NCBI GenBank assembly: GCA_032871835.1
Contig: CM065300.1
Span: 3,167,768-3,231,767 of the forward strand
Direction: 5' to 3'
DNA: 64,000 bases
DNA from: Dipteronia dyeriana
Lineage: Eukaryota > Streptophyta > Magnoliopsida > Sapindales > Sapindaceae
The notes beneath the pieces were generated by a model, which was given only the letters and a program-made list of their open reading frames with translations, made no database searches and was not told the DNA's origin. The translations under genes and the position numbers were made by a program. Below are positions 33,501-45,843 of this stretch, piece by piece; position 1 is the first letter of the stretch, and every line of letters begins with the position of its first letter.

Positions 33501-36427
33501 TTTCATAGAAATGATAGGCTATGAGTGTTGCCTTAAAAATGGTATGACAGATTTGGTAGCTAGCTTTTCAAGTCATGCGGCTATTTTGCATAAAAAGGGG
33601 GAAAGATGGGATGGCAGACAGGAGAAAGAATTATTTATTTATTTCCTCTATTTATGTTTAGGTTATTTGTATTCACTATTCAGTGCTTTTCGAAGCCCAA
33701 CTTTCCATGGTTCTGGTCTTTAGTATGTTCTGCTGTTGTTTGCTTGCCCTTTACTTATTCATTTTATCTAAAGCTATTGCCATCTGTACTTTTTTTATTT
33801 AAAAATACTTTTGTATAGTTGCACAAGGTTACCCACAACAATTTGGAAACGGGAACAAAATTCATGGCATTTCAGAGGAAAACGGGAGGTTTGTTCCCAG
33901 TGAAAGGGTACTGGGACTGAGAAACAAGTTGATTAAGTTCATGGAAGATCATATATACCCAATGGAAAAAGAGTTCTATAAACTTTCTCAGTCCGACTCA
34001 CGTTGGACTGTTCACCCTGAGGAGGAGAGGTTAAAGGAGCTGGCAAAGAAAGAGGGATTATGGAATTTATTTATACCCGTATGTTTCTTAACCTGGTCTT
34101 ATTCATGCTTCCTTCTTTTGTGATTTCAATGTTTTCCCATTTGCTCTTGTTGCTGTTCCTGGCTCCAAAGACATTGGTTGGAAATAATAAGTTTTATCAC
34201 TAGTGAATTTCTGTTTTACTGCAGTTTGACAGTGCTGCTAGGGCAAGAAGACTAATCGTTGATGGTGGTAAACAAGCTATCTCTGAAAATGGAAACGATC
34301 TCTTACTTGGGGCAGGCCTCTCAAACCTTGAATATGGATACCTTTGTGAGATCATGGGTCGTTCTGTTTGGGCCCCACAGGTCTTTAATTGTGGAGCACC
34401 TGACACTGGAAATATGGAGGTAAAAATAATTTCCAGAGAGCCTTAAGAGAAAAAAATATAAATAAACAGTCGTTCAGATCTAGAAATGATTGATGAATCT
34501 GACTTTCATATGGCCTTCCTCTTTGATCTCTGAAAGTGCTGTTGCTCTTTAACATAGAAAAGTCATTTTTGACACTTCTAAATCAGGAATTCAGGATGCA
34601 GATAATGATAGTAGTCCACTGCAAAATTTTATCAGGAGTTACAATGTAGTAGTAAATTAAGATGCTCTCTGCTACATAGACATTGATATTGCTTTAAATT
34701 CATCAAGTCAGTAATACATGGATGAATATTTTGCTTGGTAGCGGTCTGTAATCTGCATGAAGCCAGAAAGGACATTTGCCTTCATTATAGATTTATTCTC
34801 TTCAAGCACGGTTTCTTAAGTCTGGTTATTGTACATAAGTTTTTCATTTTAGGTATTGTTGCGGTATGGAAATAAAGAACAACTGCATGAATGGCTTGTT
34901 CCATTGCTTGAGGGGAAGATCCGGTCTGGATTTGCAATGACAGAACCACAAGTTGCGTCTTCTGATGCAACCAATATTGAGTGTTCTATTAAAAGGTGGG
35001 TTTCACTGCATCTTTGTAAGGGTGGTGAACCTTATAATTAGAATAATTAATTTTTTTAAATGACAATAGAGCTGATCAAAATTAACGGGTTGTCTATTTT
35101 ATTGTTTTCATGTTAGATTGTTAATCGATTATGCTTAAATTATTCATCTTTGCACTTCTTGTACAGACAAGGGAATTCATATATTGTTAATGGGAACAAG
35201 TGGTGGACTAGTGGAGCCATGGATCCAAGGTGCAGAGTTCTTATAGTCATGGTCAGTTAAACTAGTATGGTGCTACTGATTTAGTTTTATTATTATTCAT
35301 GTGGTTGATGTCTGTGACCTGATTCTGAACAATATGCAGGGGAAAACCGACTTCTCTGCCGCTAAGCATAAGCAACAATCCATGATATTAGTGGATGTCC
35401 AGACTCCAGGTGTGCACATTAAGAGACCACTTATGGTGTTTGGCTTTGATGATGCACCTCATGGGCATGCAGAAGTTTCATTCGAGAATGTATGTGTGCC
35501 AGCAAATAATATTCTACTGGGAGAAGGGCGTGGGTTTGAGATTGCCCAGGTAAAGTTATTATATGCCTTTGCTTATCGATGTTTAATTATCTCGTTACCT
35601 GGCTTTATTTCTTGAATGTATTCCACCAGGGGATGGGTTTAGACTGAGATTGCCTGTTATAGTTGAATTCACTTGCTGTTTGCATTCGTACAGGGTAGAC
35701 TAGGTCCTGGAAGGCTGCACCATTGTATGAGACTGATAGGTGCAGCTGAGCGTGGCATGCAGATGATGGCTCAGAGAGCGCTTAGTAGAAAAGTTTTCAG
35801 AAAGTTCATTGCTGAGCATGGTTCATTTCTTGCAGATGTTGCCAAGGTAATAGCAATCTAACACTGAATTGAACATCAATCTGAAAATTTTGCTGTTTGT
35901 TTACACCTGAGAAGAAATTGATAATGTGACCTTAATACATGGAAATGCAAATTTTCACATGGAGCAAAAGACTAAAACAGATATTTAATTACTGAAACAT
36001 GTCATGCAGTGTCGAATAGAGCTGGAGAGAACCAGATTGTTGGTTCTTGAAGCAGCGGACCAGCTTGACCGGCTTGGAAACAAAACAGCCCGTGGGATTC
36101 TTGCAATGGCCAAGGTAAATAATGTTGTTTTCCATTTGAAGTACACGAATGAATCATGGTTTTTGGTTTCTTTTGTATCCGATCAGCCACATTATGAATT
36201 TTCTTTCTCAAATGGGTCGGTATTCCCTGGAACAGGTAGCAGCACCAAACATGGCACTGATGGTACTAGACATGGCAATGCAAGTGCACGGTGCAGCTGG
36301 CCTATCGTCCGACACTGTTCTGGCACATCTCTGGGCTACGGCGAGAACTTTGAGAATCGCAGATGGACCCGATGAAGTGCACTTGGGTACCATTGCCAAA
36401 CTGGAATTACAGAGAGCTAAGCTTTGA
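30505..36427 (+). CDS. IBR3: IBR3-type acyl-CoA dehydrogenase with APH domain, 828 aa, 17 exons
   Basis: In Arabidopsis IBR3 acts in peroxisomal beta-oxidation of indole-3-butyric acid to auxin; relatives are animal ACAD10/ACAD11. Exons: 30505-30639, 30714-30848, 31043-31183, 31294-31425, 31618-31803, 32022-32099, 32326-32445, 33031-33129, 33225-33342, 33819-34078, 34225-34419, 34853-34995, 35167-35251, 35340-35549, 35694-35846, 36010-36114, 36236-36427. The sum is 2487 nt, an exact frame of 828 codons, close to the family's usual 820-830. Residues about 30-350 form an aminoglycoside phosphotransferase-like domain with HGDFRIDN (229-236) and ILDWE (249-253). About 405-828 is the flavin acyl-CoA dehydrogenase, with [13 protein letters not shown] (560-572), [17 protein letters not shown] and the GPDEVH block (Glu812). 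The last three residues, AKL, fit the PTS1 peroxisome signal (S/A/C)(K/R/H)(L/M). All introns have GT..AG ends. The gene looks intact. Confidence 0.95.
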
Positions 36428-36889
36428 AAATTTTGGAGATCGAATCTCATCTCAACAAGCTGACACTTTTTTTGCTTCTTTTTTTTTTTTCAATTTACAC
36501 TGTAAACGAAAAGAAAATAAATAAATAAATCGGAATGATGCAGTTCATATCTTGTTATATATATTTATGCTGTGACAGTATTGGAACAAAACAGTTATTT
36601 GATGATACTGTTAACTTGAATTTTTTTATTTATCAATAATGTATTCAATTATCTGATTATTTTCAAATGAGTTCCAAACACATTAATGCATTTATAAACC
36701 CCCTAAAGATCGATTATTGGAATTTGAAGAAATCAATCATGTTTGGGAACTAAGAAAATTGAAACAATCTATGTAAATTAAAAATGAATTATTATTATTA
36801 TTATTATTATTATTATTGGGTAAATAAATAAAAACATTCATCCTCTATCAACACTAAATAATAATTTAAACAAAACAAACTAAAATTAG
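36428..36889. other. IBR3 3' UTR and flank
   Basis: AATAAATAAATAAA near 36514 gives overlapping poly(A) signals. (ATT)10 microsatellite at 36788-36817. Much of this stretch has a scrambled copy at 56740-57150. Confidence 0.6.
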
Positions 36890-37755
36890 AGACTACTCAA
36901 CCTATATAGGTGGATTAATTCAATACGATTTTTCATTGAAATGTGGAACTATGCTTCCGTCTTCCATGTTGTAAATCCCCATATCTTTCTCTCCTCCTTT
37001 GAGAGCACCGTAGTAATTTTTTCAAAAAATCATCTGTAAAATAAATTGAATTAATCATGTATTCAAAAATTTGGAATGCATAGCACATGGAAAAATAACA
37101 ATAATAGTAATAATAAATAAATTATATATTAGGTATAATAATAGTTGATTATTCCCAATAATACAGTATATATAATTTTTTTTTCCAATGGTCAGTAATA
37201 TGTAATCCTTTGTTGTATTTTTTTTATAAAAAAAAAAAGATAAATTATCAATTAATTGCTTTTACTTGTTGAAAATATATTTTCTAAACAATTACACCCG
37301 GGACATATAATAATGTTATCATCTTTTTAAGATCGCGAAAGATATAAAAATTTATTAGTAAAACAGAAAACGTTAACGAACAGTTCTAAGAATGTGTCAA
37401 TTTTTAATCTTTATCATGTGTGAAAGTTTTATTATATCATGTAAAAAAGATGTAGAATATTGATATTCAAATCTTCAGGGATTGTTATCACTTATTAGCC
37501 AACCCTTGGAAGAAAAAAAATGCTTACCATTAGCTTCCGGCGACGTAATGCCATCGGAAAGACGGTAGAAACCTAGACTATCACTGCATTTTTCAGGTGC
37601 AGGCCTGAGAACCACCATCTTAGTGTGCAACCAATTGCCATGATTTACAAACCCGACCAAATGCAATAAAGTCTCTGTCTCTGTACGTGTGACACAACCA
37701 GCGATTTCCACCAAATGATCTTCACTAAGTTGAGACCAATTCGCCACCATAACCA
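36890..37755 (-). pseudogene. F-box/DUF295 pseudogene 1
   Basis: On the minus strand the start (NWSQLSEDHLVEIAG), the F-box core continued in another frame (GFVNHG in place of VCKSW), and the DUF295 entry (FYRLSDG, SSKGWL) lie at 37475-37755. The typical DUF295 C-terminus (YYGALKGGEKDMGIYN, EDGSI, HF) is at 36890-37030. The middle is deleted. This is the KIB/DUF295 class of plant F-box proteins, substrate adaptors of SCF ubiquitin ligases. No functional product is possible. Confidence 0.8.
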
Positions 37756-38520
37756 AAAACAAAACAAAAAACAAAATTTGATTTTGTTAATTACTTGCTT
37801 CAACCTTCTTACAACAAGATTTCAATTTATACAGAAACTAATTACTAACAAGAAAAAAATTACGTCAATGACAAGGAAACTAAAATACAATAATTATTTC
37901 TAAAATTAATTACAAAAAGGCCAAAATATTTTATCAAATATTTTCTGAAAGAAACTAAAATCATATATATTATCTAGGAGTCTTTGTTACCTAGTGTAAT
38001 AAATATTCATTGTAATTAATTTTAGATTTTAGTAATAAATATTATATTTTAGTTTCCTTGTCATTGACGTAATATTTTTGTATTTTATTAGTAATCGGTT
38101 TCCTTATAAATTGTAATGTTGTTGTATGAGCTTGAAGCAAGTAATTAACAAAATCAAAGATTGTTTGTTTGTTATGGCCTTGAATTAGTCTCAACTTAAT
38201 GAAGATCTTTTGGTGGAAAATCGCTGGTCGAATTGAGTTATATAGGGACCTTGTTGCTTTTGGTTGGGTTTGTAAATCATGGCAATTGGTTGCACACAAG
38301 TTGAATTTTAGAGTCCAATCTAAGACGTTTCTTATGCTTGCACCTGGAATATGTTGTGATCGTTGTGGTTTCTACAGTCTTTCCGATGGCCTTACGCACA
38401 GATTTATGTTGCCGGAAACTAATGGTAAGAAAGCTTTTTCTGCCAAGGGTTTATTGATAAAAATCGTTAAGGATTTGAGAATGAATCTTTTAAATCCCTT
38501 TTTGCGGATATAATAAAACT
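37475..38520. repeat. Near-palindromic inverted duplication of F-box 5' ends
   Basis: Two arms face away from a spacer of about 100 bp. The left arm (37475-37920, minus-strand copy and its upstream flank) matches the reverse complement of the right arm (about 38022-38520). The non-coding flank is well conserved too: TTTGATTTTGTTAATTACTT and ACGTCAATGACAAGGAAACT occur in both arms in opposite orientation. Confidence 0.85.
38180..38520 (+). pseudogene. F-box/DUF295 pseudogene 2
   Basis: Plus-strand copy of the F-box N-terminal half: SQLNEDLL, then in another frame IAGRIELYRDLVAFGWVCKS, then GFYSLSDGLTH, PETNG, SAKG. It ends near 38520 with the rest of the gene missing. It is the mirror partner of pseudogene 1. 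Confidence 0.8.
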
Positions 38521-38599
38521 TCCACACAAGAAAAAGATTAAAGATTAACGCGCTCTTGGTCATCCAATGATGCACATATATATTTTATCTGACACTATC

Positions 38600-39710
38600 T
38601 AAAAATTAAAACTGAACCAACTAAAATTAGAGACTTTGCTCAACCCAGTCGATTAATTCAGTTGTACGATTTTCCATTGAAATGTTGAGCTATGCTTTCT
38701 TCTTCCCATTTCTTTCCCTCCTCCTTTGAGCGAGTGGTAGTAATCATCTGTAAAATAAATTGAATTAGGCTTGTATAGTTGTATGTAGGAACATAATTAC
38801 TTCAATTGAAAATGACGATTTAGTGTCAAAAAAGAGTGTTTTATTGCCCAAATCCTTAAATTCGGCCCATTTATTATTACTTACGTCCACCTCAAAAACC
38901 TGGATCCAGATTCCACCCACCAACTCCCTTCTCTAATAGCTCATATTTAATTTGCACTCCTTCGCGTGAAACCACTAATAACTTTCCTGTTGATTCTACT
39001 ATATATGCACTCACAAATCTATCTCGACCATTCCATCAGGCAAACTAGCAACTTTACGTGCCACGGTTGGATTATCACCTTTAACTTCTGACACTGGTAT
39101 TTCACCATCGGTATCGATTTACGGAATAAAATTGACCTTTAATATAAGTAACATCAAAATTATTACATCATTTCCGGTGTGCTGATTACTTTCCAAACTT
39201 TATCACCCGGTCTAAATATGCCAATTCAACTTACCTTTAGATCCATAAATGCCCATCAATACATAATCCGGGGTTAACAAAGGACTCGCAGATAAAGCAA
39301 ATTTTTTTATAAAATGCATGTGCATCTTTAATTGACTAAGAGGTACCAATCTTTAATATTTTTCATGTGCCGAAGTTTTATTATATCACGCGAATTAAAA
39401 AGGATGTAAAAGATTCATACTCAAATCCTTATCTATTGTTATCAGCCATCCCTCGGAAGAAAAAACTTTCTTACCATTAGCTTCCGACAATGTAAATTTG
39501 TGAGTGATGTCATCGGAAAGACCATAGAAACCACGACGATCACTGCATCCATGAGAAACATCTTCTTAGATGGGACTGTATAATTCAACTTCTGTGCAGC
39601 CAATTGCCATGATTTACAAACCCAACCATATGCAAACAAGTCTCTGTTTAACTCAATTCGACCAGCGATTTCCACCCAAATATCTTCACTAAGTTGGGAC
39701 CAATTCGTGA
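38600..39710 (-). pseudogene. F-box/DUF295 pseudogene 3, most complete copy
   Basis: Read from 39710 downward: TNWSQLSED, IAGRIELNRDLFAYGWVCKS, then PLSQLKMHMHF, SPLLTPDYVLMGIYGSKG, IFRPGDKVWKVISTPEM, FYSVN, AYIVESTGKLLVVSREG, and a decayed C-terminus at 38600-38770. The DUF295 order is kept along the whole length, but frames change repeatedly and stops occur. It shares about 85 percent identity by eye with pseudogene 2 over the first 145 bp. Confidence 0.82.
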
Positions 39711-39714
39711 CTCA

Positions 39715-40020
39715 GCGGAAGCTAAGTAGCTCTCGAATCCACGAGAGAATTTGAGTTCAAACAACAATTTTATTGACTAAATGAATGATTACAGAATTCT
39801 TTCCCGACTCATGCTTAAAATAAGTTAGCAGCTAGTTCGACTAAAATACGAATATCAAACAAGTTTGATTTATTTCTAACACTAAAACTAGAGACTTGCT
39901 AAACAAGAAAACCAAAACTGAAAACTAAAAGAATGCAACACTGCCGTTAATAGTTGGATTGGACTTGGGCCTCAGCAATGGCCTCAGCTGCTCCTTCCTC
40001 GTGTCCTACATGAATTCGCC
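39715..40020 (-). mobile_element. LTR-like relic of an unclassified retroelement
   Basis: The stretch holds TCGAATCCACGAGAG near the left, an ATTTTATTGA segment, and GTGTCCTACATG at the right. The same signposts in the same order occur at 17800-18226 (TCGAATCCACGA, ATTTTATTTA, GTCCTACAT). Both could be diverged LTR pieces. No TSD, primer site or coding domain was found, so the class is open. Confidence 0.3.
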
Positions 40021-40987
40021 TCCAAGAAATGGCCCGGCGAGTGAATTTATCCATGTTTCGAGATAGATCAGGAGCTGAATCCTACCGTATCAACACAATC
40101 GATAGCGGTAATGAAGTATATATATGGGAGCATGATGCGTATCGGCCCAAGGCAAAAGGGCAAATGGCGAGATGGTCTCTGGCAACACATGAGAAAATTT
40201 TGGGGTTATTTTCATAGGGCAAACGGACTCAAAATTGGCATTATAATATATTTCCGAAAAGTCCAAGACGAGCCCTACAAACTTCATCTTCAATAATAGG
40301 CTGCAGCATGTCCGAATTTGATCATTAAGGTCCCGTTTGGTATTGCTTTTAAGAAGTTAAAATCTGATTATTCTATTGAGTTAACATAAATACAAATATA
40401 TATTATATTTAATTTCACATGATTCAATTTTATTTATTTATCATTGATTAAATATAAGATTAATTAAAAGATTTAAAAAAAAAATTTGTTCTTCTTCTCA
40501 ACCCAATTCCGGAACAAACACTCAAACTTAAAACGTAGAACAAACTCTAAAACTTATCTTTTTCGTCCTCTACTTCTTATTTTCTACCATTCTTCTTCTT
40601 TACCATCATAAATTTACCTAAAAATACAATCAATAAAAATTATATATAAAAAAGAAATAAATATTGAAGTGTTGTAGGTAAAGGTATCTGTATGTCAAGT
40701 AAAAGAAATCAAAGAATATTATAATGAAAAGAAAATAAATGAGTAAAGGAAGAAGCACCCATTTTTTTTATTTTTTATTTTTTTAGACGGTGTTGCCAAA
40801 CCTTTTTAAACTTTACTGTAAAGGAGAAAAGGAAGAGTATCGGTTGTCATGGGAGTTTGAGATTGAAAGATGTAAGAAGACTCCTTCCAAATTATTGCTT
40901 GCTAGTAAGTTGCTCATGGAATTTAACTCCAAATTCATTAAAAAAAAACCAAAAGATTTGCATCAGGAAAATACAGACCATAACAAC

Positions 40988-41034
<47 letters not shown>

Positions 41035-41207
41035 TCCAATGTGGTTTGGTGATAAGAACGTTCATTCTGCCCCACAATGTTCCAAATTTGAGTCGCCAAC
41101 AAACGTGGTATTTCAAAAAGTATATATATGCATATGTACTGGTGCTCGTTTGGTTGAGCTTTCTACTGTCTCATAAGGTCTACGAACGTCAATTTAAATT
41201 TTTTAGA
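40021..41207. other. Intergenic, no gene seen; long (TA)n microsatellite
   Basis: 40992-41032 is an uninterrupted (AT)20-type run. CCCGTTTGGTATTGC near 40331 and TGCTCGTTTGGTTGAGC near 41142 look like single MITE ends without clear partners. Frames here have no recognisable domain. Confidence 0.5.
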
Positions 41208-41420
41208 GTTGTTTGGTTGAGCTTTTAAGATTGTCTATTTTAAATTGAGTAGAGGCTAGTAGAGTTTAAACCTCCACTAGATAAAAACTCATGAGGATAT
41301 ACTTCTCTAAATAGACCAAACAACTATAAAAAAAAAAAATCAAAAACTTTATTTCTAATAGATCTACTTGTAGTAGATCTTTTACTAAAAGAAGTTTTTC
41401 AAAAGCTAAACCAAACAAGC
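41208..41420. mobile_element. Short inverted-repeat element (MITE-like)
   Basis: GTTGTTTGGTTGAGCTTTT at the left is matched by the reverse complement of AAAAGCTAAACCAAACAAGC at the right, about 210 bp apart. No coding capacity. A related end (GCTCGTTTGGTTGAGCTTT) lies at about 41143. No target duplication was fixed. Confidence 0.5.
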
Positions 41421-41975
41421 TGAATGAAAAACCATTCCCATTCAACTTTTCTTCCAACAGAATTCGAGTTCTTGTAACTTGTAAGACAAGCTACACGGTC
41501 CTGACTTTACTAGAGAGGTAGAGCACATTAATGCCCTAGATCAACGTTATGCTTCATGGATCAGTAGCAAATAGACATTCAGAGCTCGTTTGATTGAGCT
41601 TGGAAATTGGAATCATCTCATGCCTATAAATTTGATGTGGTATCACTAAATAATACCAAGCTTGAAACCACAATGTTGATGGAAAAAAAAAAAAAACCAG
41701 TGATCACAATGGGAAAAAGCAGGAGATAGTCCACATTAAAGCAGTCACCAAATTGATCTATCAGAGACATGCACAACTTTTAAGTTAATCAATTGCTCTC
41801 AAAATGTAATCCCAAAAGTGCAGACAAAACTGACTGATGCCCTAAGAATTCTCTTCTAATATTTTACCGATACAACCAAAGAAATGATATAGAATGAACA
41901 CATAATTTTGAGACAAAATGACTGCCTAGAATACACTGATCAAGGGACAATCTCCTCAAAATATTAATGCCAGAA
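41421..41975. other. Intergenic, 3' flank of the RRP43 pseudogene
   Basis: No coding domain. CTCGTTTGATTGAGC near 41585 is another stray MITE-end-like motif. Confidence 0.4.
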
Positions 41976-44429
41976 TTAGTCAATCTCCATACCAGAAATT
42001 GCATCGTCTAAAATGTTCTGAAGTTCCTTAACTCTTTGCCTGGTCAATGCAACACAATCCTGCAAACACAGGAGAAGCAGCATCCTTGTCAACTCTTAGC
42101 TCATAAGATCGTCACAGGTTAATACATCATTGTCTCAACAAGCATGTAATGGAAATCATAAAAGGAGGTCAACTCAAAATACTTTGTAAAAAGAAACATT
42201 GCTTAATCTTAGTAAATCTGTGCTTGAGCTTTATCGAAACCAGTGGGCAAATAACTTTCCAGATCTCTGTTCATTATAACTTATAACAGTCAAGTACATG
42301 TGTGATTGAAATGAATTGCTCATGATAGATCATCTCTATCTAGAAATATTAAAGAGAATATACATTTTCTTCTATCCTGGAGCCCTAAACTCACATTCAG
42401 AATTCTATATAATTCTATGTACATGCATGCCAAAATAAAAAGTCCAATTAAAACAAGTGTTGTACAGATCATTAGACCCATATTAAAACTCTATCCTGTG
42501 GTATGCATGTATATTAATGTCAAAAATTAAGAACCAGCATCTACAACTGTGGTACAGATCACGACAGATTTCTAGTGCCATCACAATATATGGTTGAAAT
42601 AGAATTCACCTGGACAGCTGAGGTATAGACGAGATCTGATCCACCTCGTTTATATAGAGACACAACTTGACCGGATGAATCTAAGACCCAGTTACAAGAG
42701 TTTCCATAATTGACTCTTCCTCTGCTGTGAGGTCTGCCAAGATGTAACTCTTGTGAAGTATACATGTCAATGAAAATGGGATGGTGCTCAGTGTGAGTTT
42801 CCTCTTCTCATTATTGACTGGCTTTGTTTCTGAATTTTCTTCTCTTTGTTCCTCAGACATTATAACTATTTTTCCATCGAAACCAAGGGAAACTACAGGA
42901 ATTTGCACTGGAAGGTAGAGACAGGCAGTTAGAAATATGATTACAGATGAAAGATCTTGCTATTTTAAGTTATCCAAATTTCAAATTAAATTAATCCAAC
43001 AATAAGCAGAATTTCAGAATAGGCAAAAAAAACTTGAAATCTGAAATCAGACAGAAATAACTCATTGCAACAAGAATGGTTCACAAAGGAATGATTCTTT
43101 GTTCAACAGCCAGTGGAAGATTGGGCTTGCATGATATATCACAATTCTAATATAGTATTTTAGATAATTAAATTTACAGGAAGATCCACACAAACTTCTA
43201 AAATCAGATTATCTAGAATAATCCAATCACTGAAACTATTGAGATTGAGAGGAGCTGGCCCAAAACATTGTTGACCTTGCACGATATGCTAAGATGCACC
43301 TACGGTTAGAGCCTTAAAGGCTGAGGTTCACAGAATTGGCTCTCTTCACTACATGACCATCTAGGAGTCAATGATAGTCAATTGAAAAGCAAAATAAGGA
43401 GAAGCATTTTCACTCACCCAGATTGAGAAAAAAAAAAAGACTACGGTAGAATGCTCATTCAACAAAAACAGCTATTTGAACATCCACCATAAACTTTAAA
43501 AAAAAATACATTAGCTAAGCAAATGCAAAAGCTTAATAGACAAATAAACTTAGTGAGTAAAACCAGAATAAAGATCTTTAAACTGAATCAAATAAGGATG
43601 CCAAAGGACAACCTCTCATACAAATTTTAACTGTCTATTATTCCTATGGCCGTATGCTATTTTATCACCAAATGAATACTCCTTAGAAAGAGGCAGGGGT
43701 TAACAGGCACTCAGACAACATTTTTATCAGCCATTTATCCACCCCACCCACTACTCTCATCCCCTTTCTCTGATCTACACATGGATTAGTGAATTACATC
43801 CTTAATATTGTATAACTGATATCAACCTATCAAAGGTAGTAGTCCATAGTGTTTCTCATGGCCTTTGAGTAAACAAGTGTACACACACACACACAATCAA
43901 CTCATATTTAACTCCGACAAGACTGCAAAATTTCACCTCTATATGCTTCTGCATATATTTAAAATCATTTGGGCTAGAAGGTGGATTATCAATGCAAAGC
44001 TCGTTAGGCAAGTTGGTTTGCACAAGTATGTAGGTTATTACTTCGTGCCACCTGCTTTGTAACTAAATCTTATGTGGATAGCACATACCACAGACTGATG
44101 GAAAGGGAGAAAATCTTACAATGAGGGAAAGCAGCAACTGCTGAAAGAAATGCCGCGTCAAAAAGAGCACCATCAGCATCCAAGCAATATATATCCTGTA
44201 ATGGAAAAAAATTAAGTTACTTTTTTTTACAGTAAAAGCAAACAGACATTAATAATTTTCTGTATCTTAAAGCTAAACCAGATTGGGTAACATAATACAA
44301 AGAAAAATGCTCTAATCAAGTAGAATATACAACCACAACAAATAAAAACCATGACTACTTACCAAATAAGCCATCCAAGCAGCTTTTCCACTCACCAAGG
44401 ACAGCTCCTTCAGATTAATCAAGCCAGGA
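41976..44429 (-). pseudogene. RRP43: Exosome subunit RRP43, 3' half only, frameshifted
   Basis: RRP43 is an RNase PH-like ring subunit of the RNA exosome. On the minus strand four exons are clear: 44363-44429 (INLKELSLVSGKAAWMAYL), 44120-44195 (DIYCLDADGALFDAAFL), 42610-42907 (LQIPVVSLGFDGKIV, KRKLTLSTIPFSLTCIL, TAEEESIMETLV, then SSGQVVSLYKRGG) and 41976-42059 (CVALTRQRVKELQ to a TAA). The long exon is 298 nt, while the phases of its neighbours require 299 or 296, so one base is missing near 42688-42691 where VT-VV-LD should be; the frame then meets TAG. The N-terminal exons (the MEVMTPS / GRPAEAAP half) are not found upstream, where another pseudogene lies instead. Either a truncated duplicate or a decayed gene; identity is secure. 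Confidence 0.85.
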
Positions 44430-45843
44430 CTGAAACAATGAAACAACCCAAATAAAAAATACTTATAAATATATATATATATATATACCCCACAAGGAAA
44501 CACATTTGAATAAGGTAAGGGACTGGTGACTATTAAAAGAAAGTTGTTACTAACACTGAAACAATAATAGAAAAATTAGTGGTATGTGGTATCCTACAGT
44601 AAAGTGTACAGCAAGATTAAGAAGTATCAAAGAGAACACAAATCTTGGAGCTAATGAGAAACCTAATGCATACAGTTCAATTCAATTCAACATATGGAAC
44701 AGATAGTCAGGTAATAGTGTTGGTAGTACTAACTAGAGGAGCTGAAATAAGGTTTAGTTGACAGATTTGACTCAATGTAAAATTTAGGCTTAATGGTTAC
44801 AAGAAATGATAAATTTGCATCATTGCAACTCTGAAAAGACAATCACAACATTAGGAATTTCGTGTGACAGAAAAATAATGTTAAAATGGGACATTTAAAT
44901 CAAAAAAAAAAATTGAAAAAAATAAATTGGGAAAGCCACAACAGAGAAGCAAATAGCAATTAAGTACACAGACATGCATAAGTAACGAACAACAAAAAAA
45001 CAAATATAATAACAAAAAGTAGAGTTACAACTGTTCTAATTAAGTAATTACATATGCCTATATGTGATCAAACATTCAATACTCTGCTCGTATTTGATCA
45101 GCATTCGCTTACAGCCATCTTACAGCCAGTGCTTGCTGATTGCCTTGTATTATTTATAGGAATCCTATCCATTTATTCGGGTGCCAAATTACAAATGATG
45201 ATATACATCTTGTCGAATGTATTTTTGATTGAGTTGTCAAACAGAGCTAATCCTGATGGTCAACAAATAGTACTTGATGGCTATTGTTTTTATTTTCATT
45301 TTTGCTTTAATATTGTATAGAGGTCTCAAATTTACAATAGGCTGTATTATGGATAGTTATAAACCCTTAAAATATGTCCACATTGGTTGGCTTTAGCTAA
45401 TTTGTTCAAATAAATAGGTCTATCTATACTAAGCTTCTCAATTCCAAAAGTCATGATTTAAAAATAACAAACAAAATATAATGGGTAGCTTATTTTCACA
45501 TCCAACGAAGTGGTGAACAAATTTTATGACAGAACACTAACAACATAGTGTTTACAACACCATATTCACGGAGGATAAATATGATTATGTATTCTCATGT
45601 ATCAAATTTAAGCTATGAAATAGGTGAATCAAAACAACAATTATGAACAGGCAAAAAATATTATGTTTACATTTGGGTATGCAACAAAAACTCGATTTCT
45701 AAAGTTAAAGCATATATAAATAAGGGCATAAGTTTAATGAACAATGGCTGCCTGGTGTAGCCAGACAATGCATTGCAAATGTTCAAGGAGATGTGCTTAA
45801 GAATTCATTGAGAGACTTGGTAAAAAAATTCCTCCGGCTGATT
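44430..45843. other. Spacer between the RRP43 and NTAQ1 pseudogenes
   Basis: No RRP43 5' exon could be recognised here on the minus strand. The plus-strand frame at 45054-45320 has no recognisable domain. (TA)n near 44467-44487. Confidence 0.5.

Noticed and set aside
45054..45320. 88-aa plus-strand frame with hydrophobic stretches
   Set aside because: No homology recognised, no promoter signs, and it lies in the spacer between two pseudogenes.
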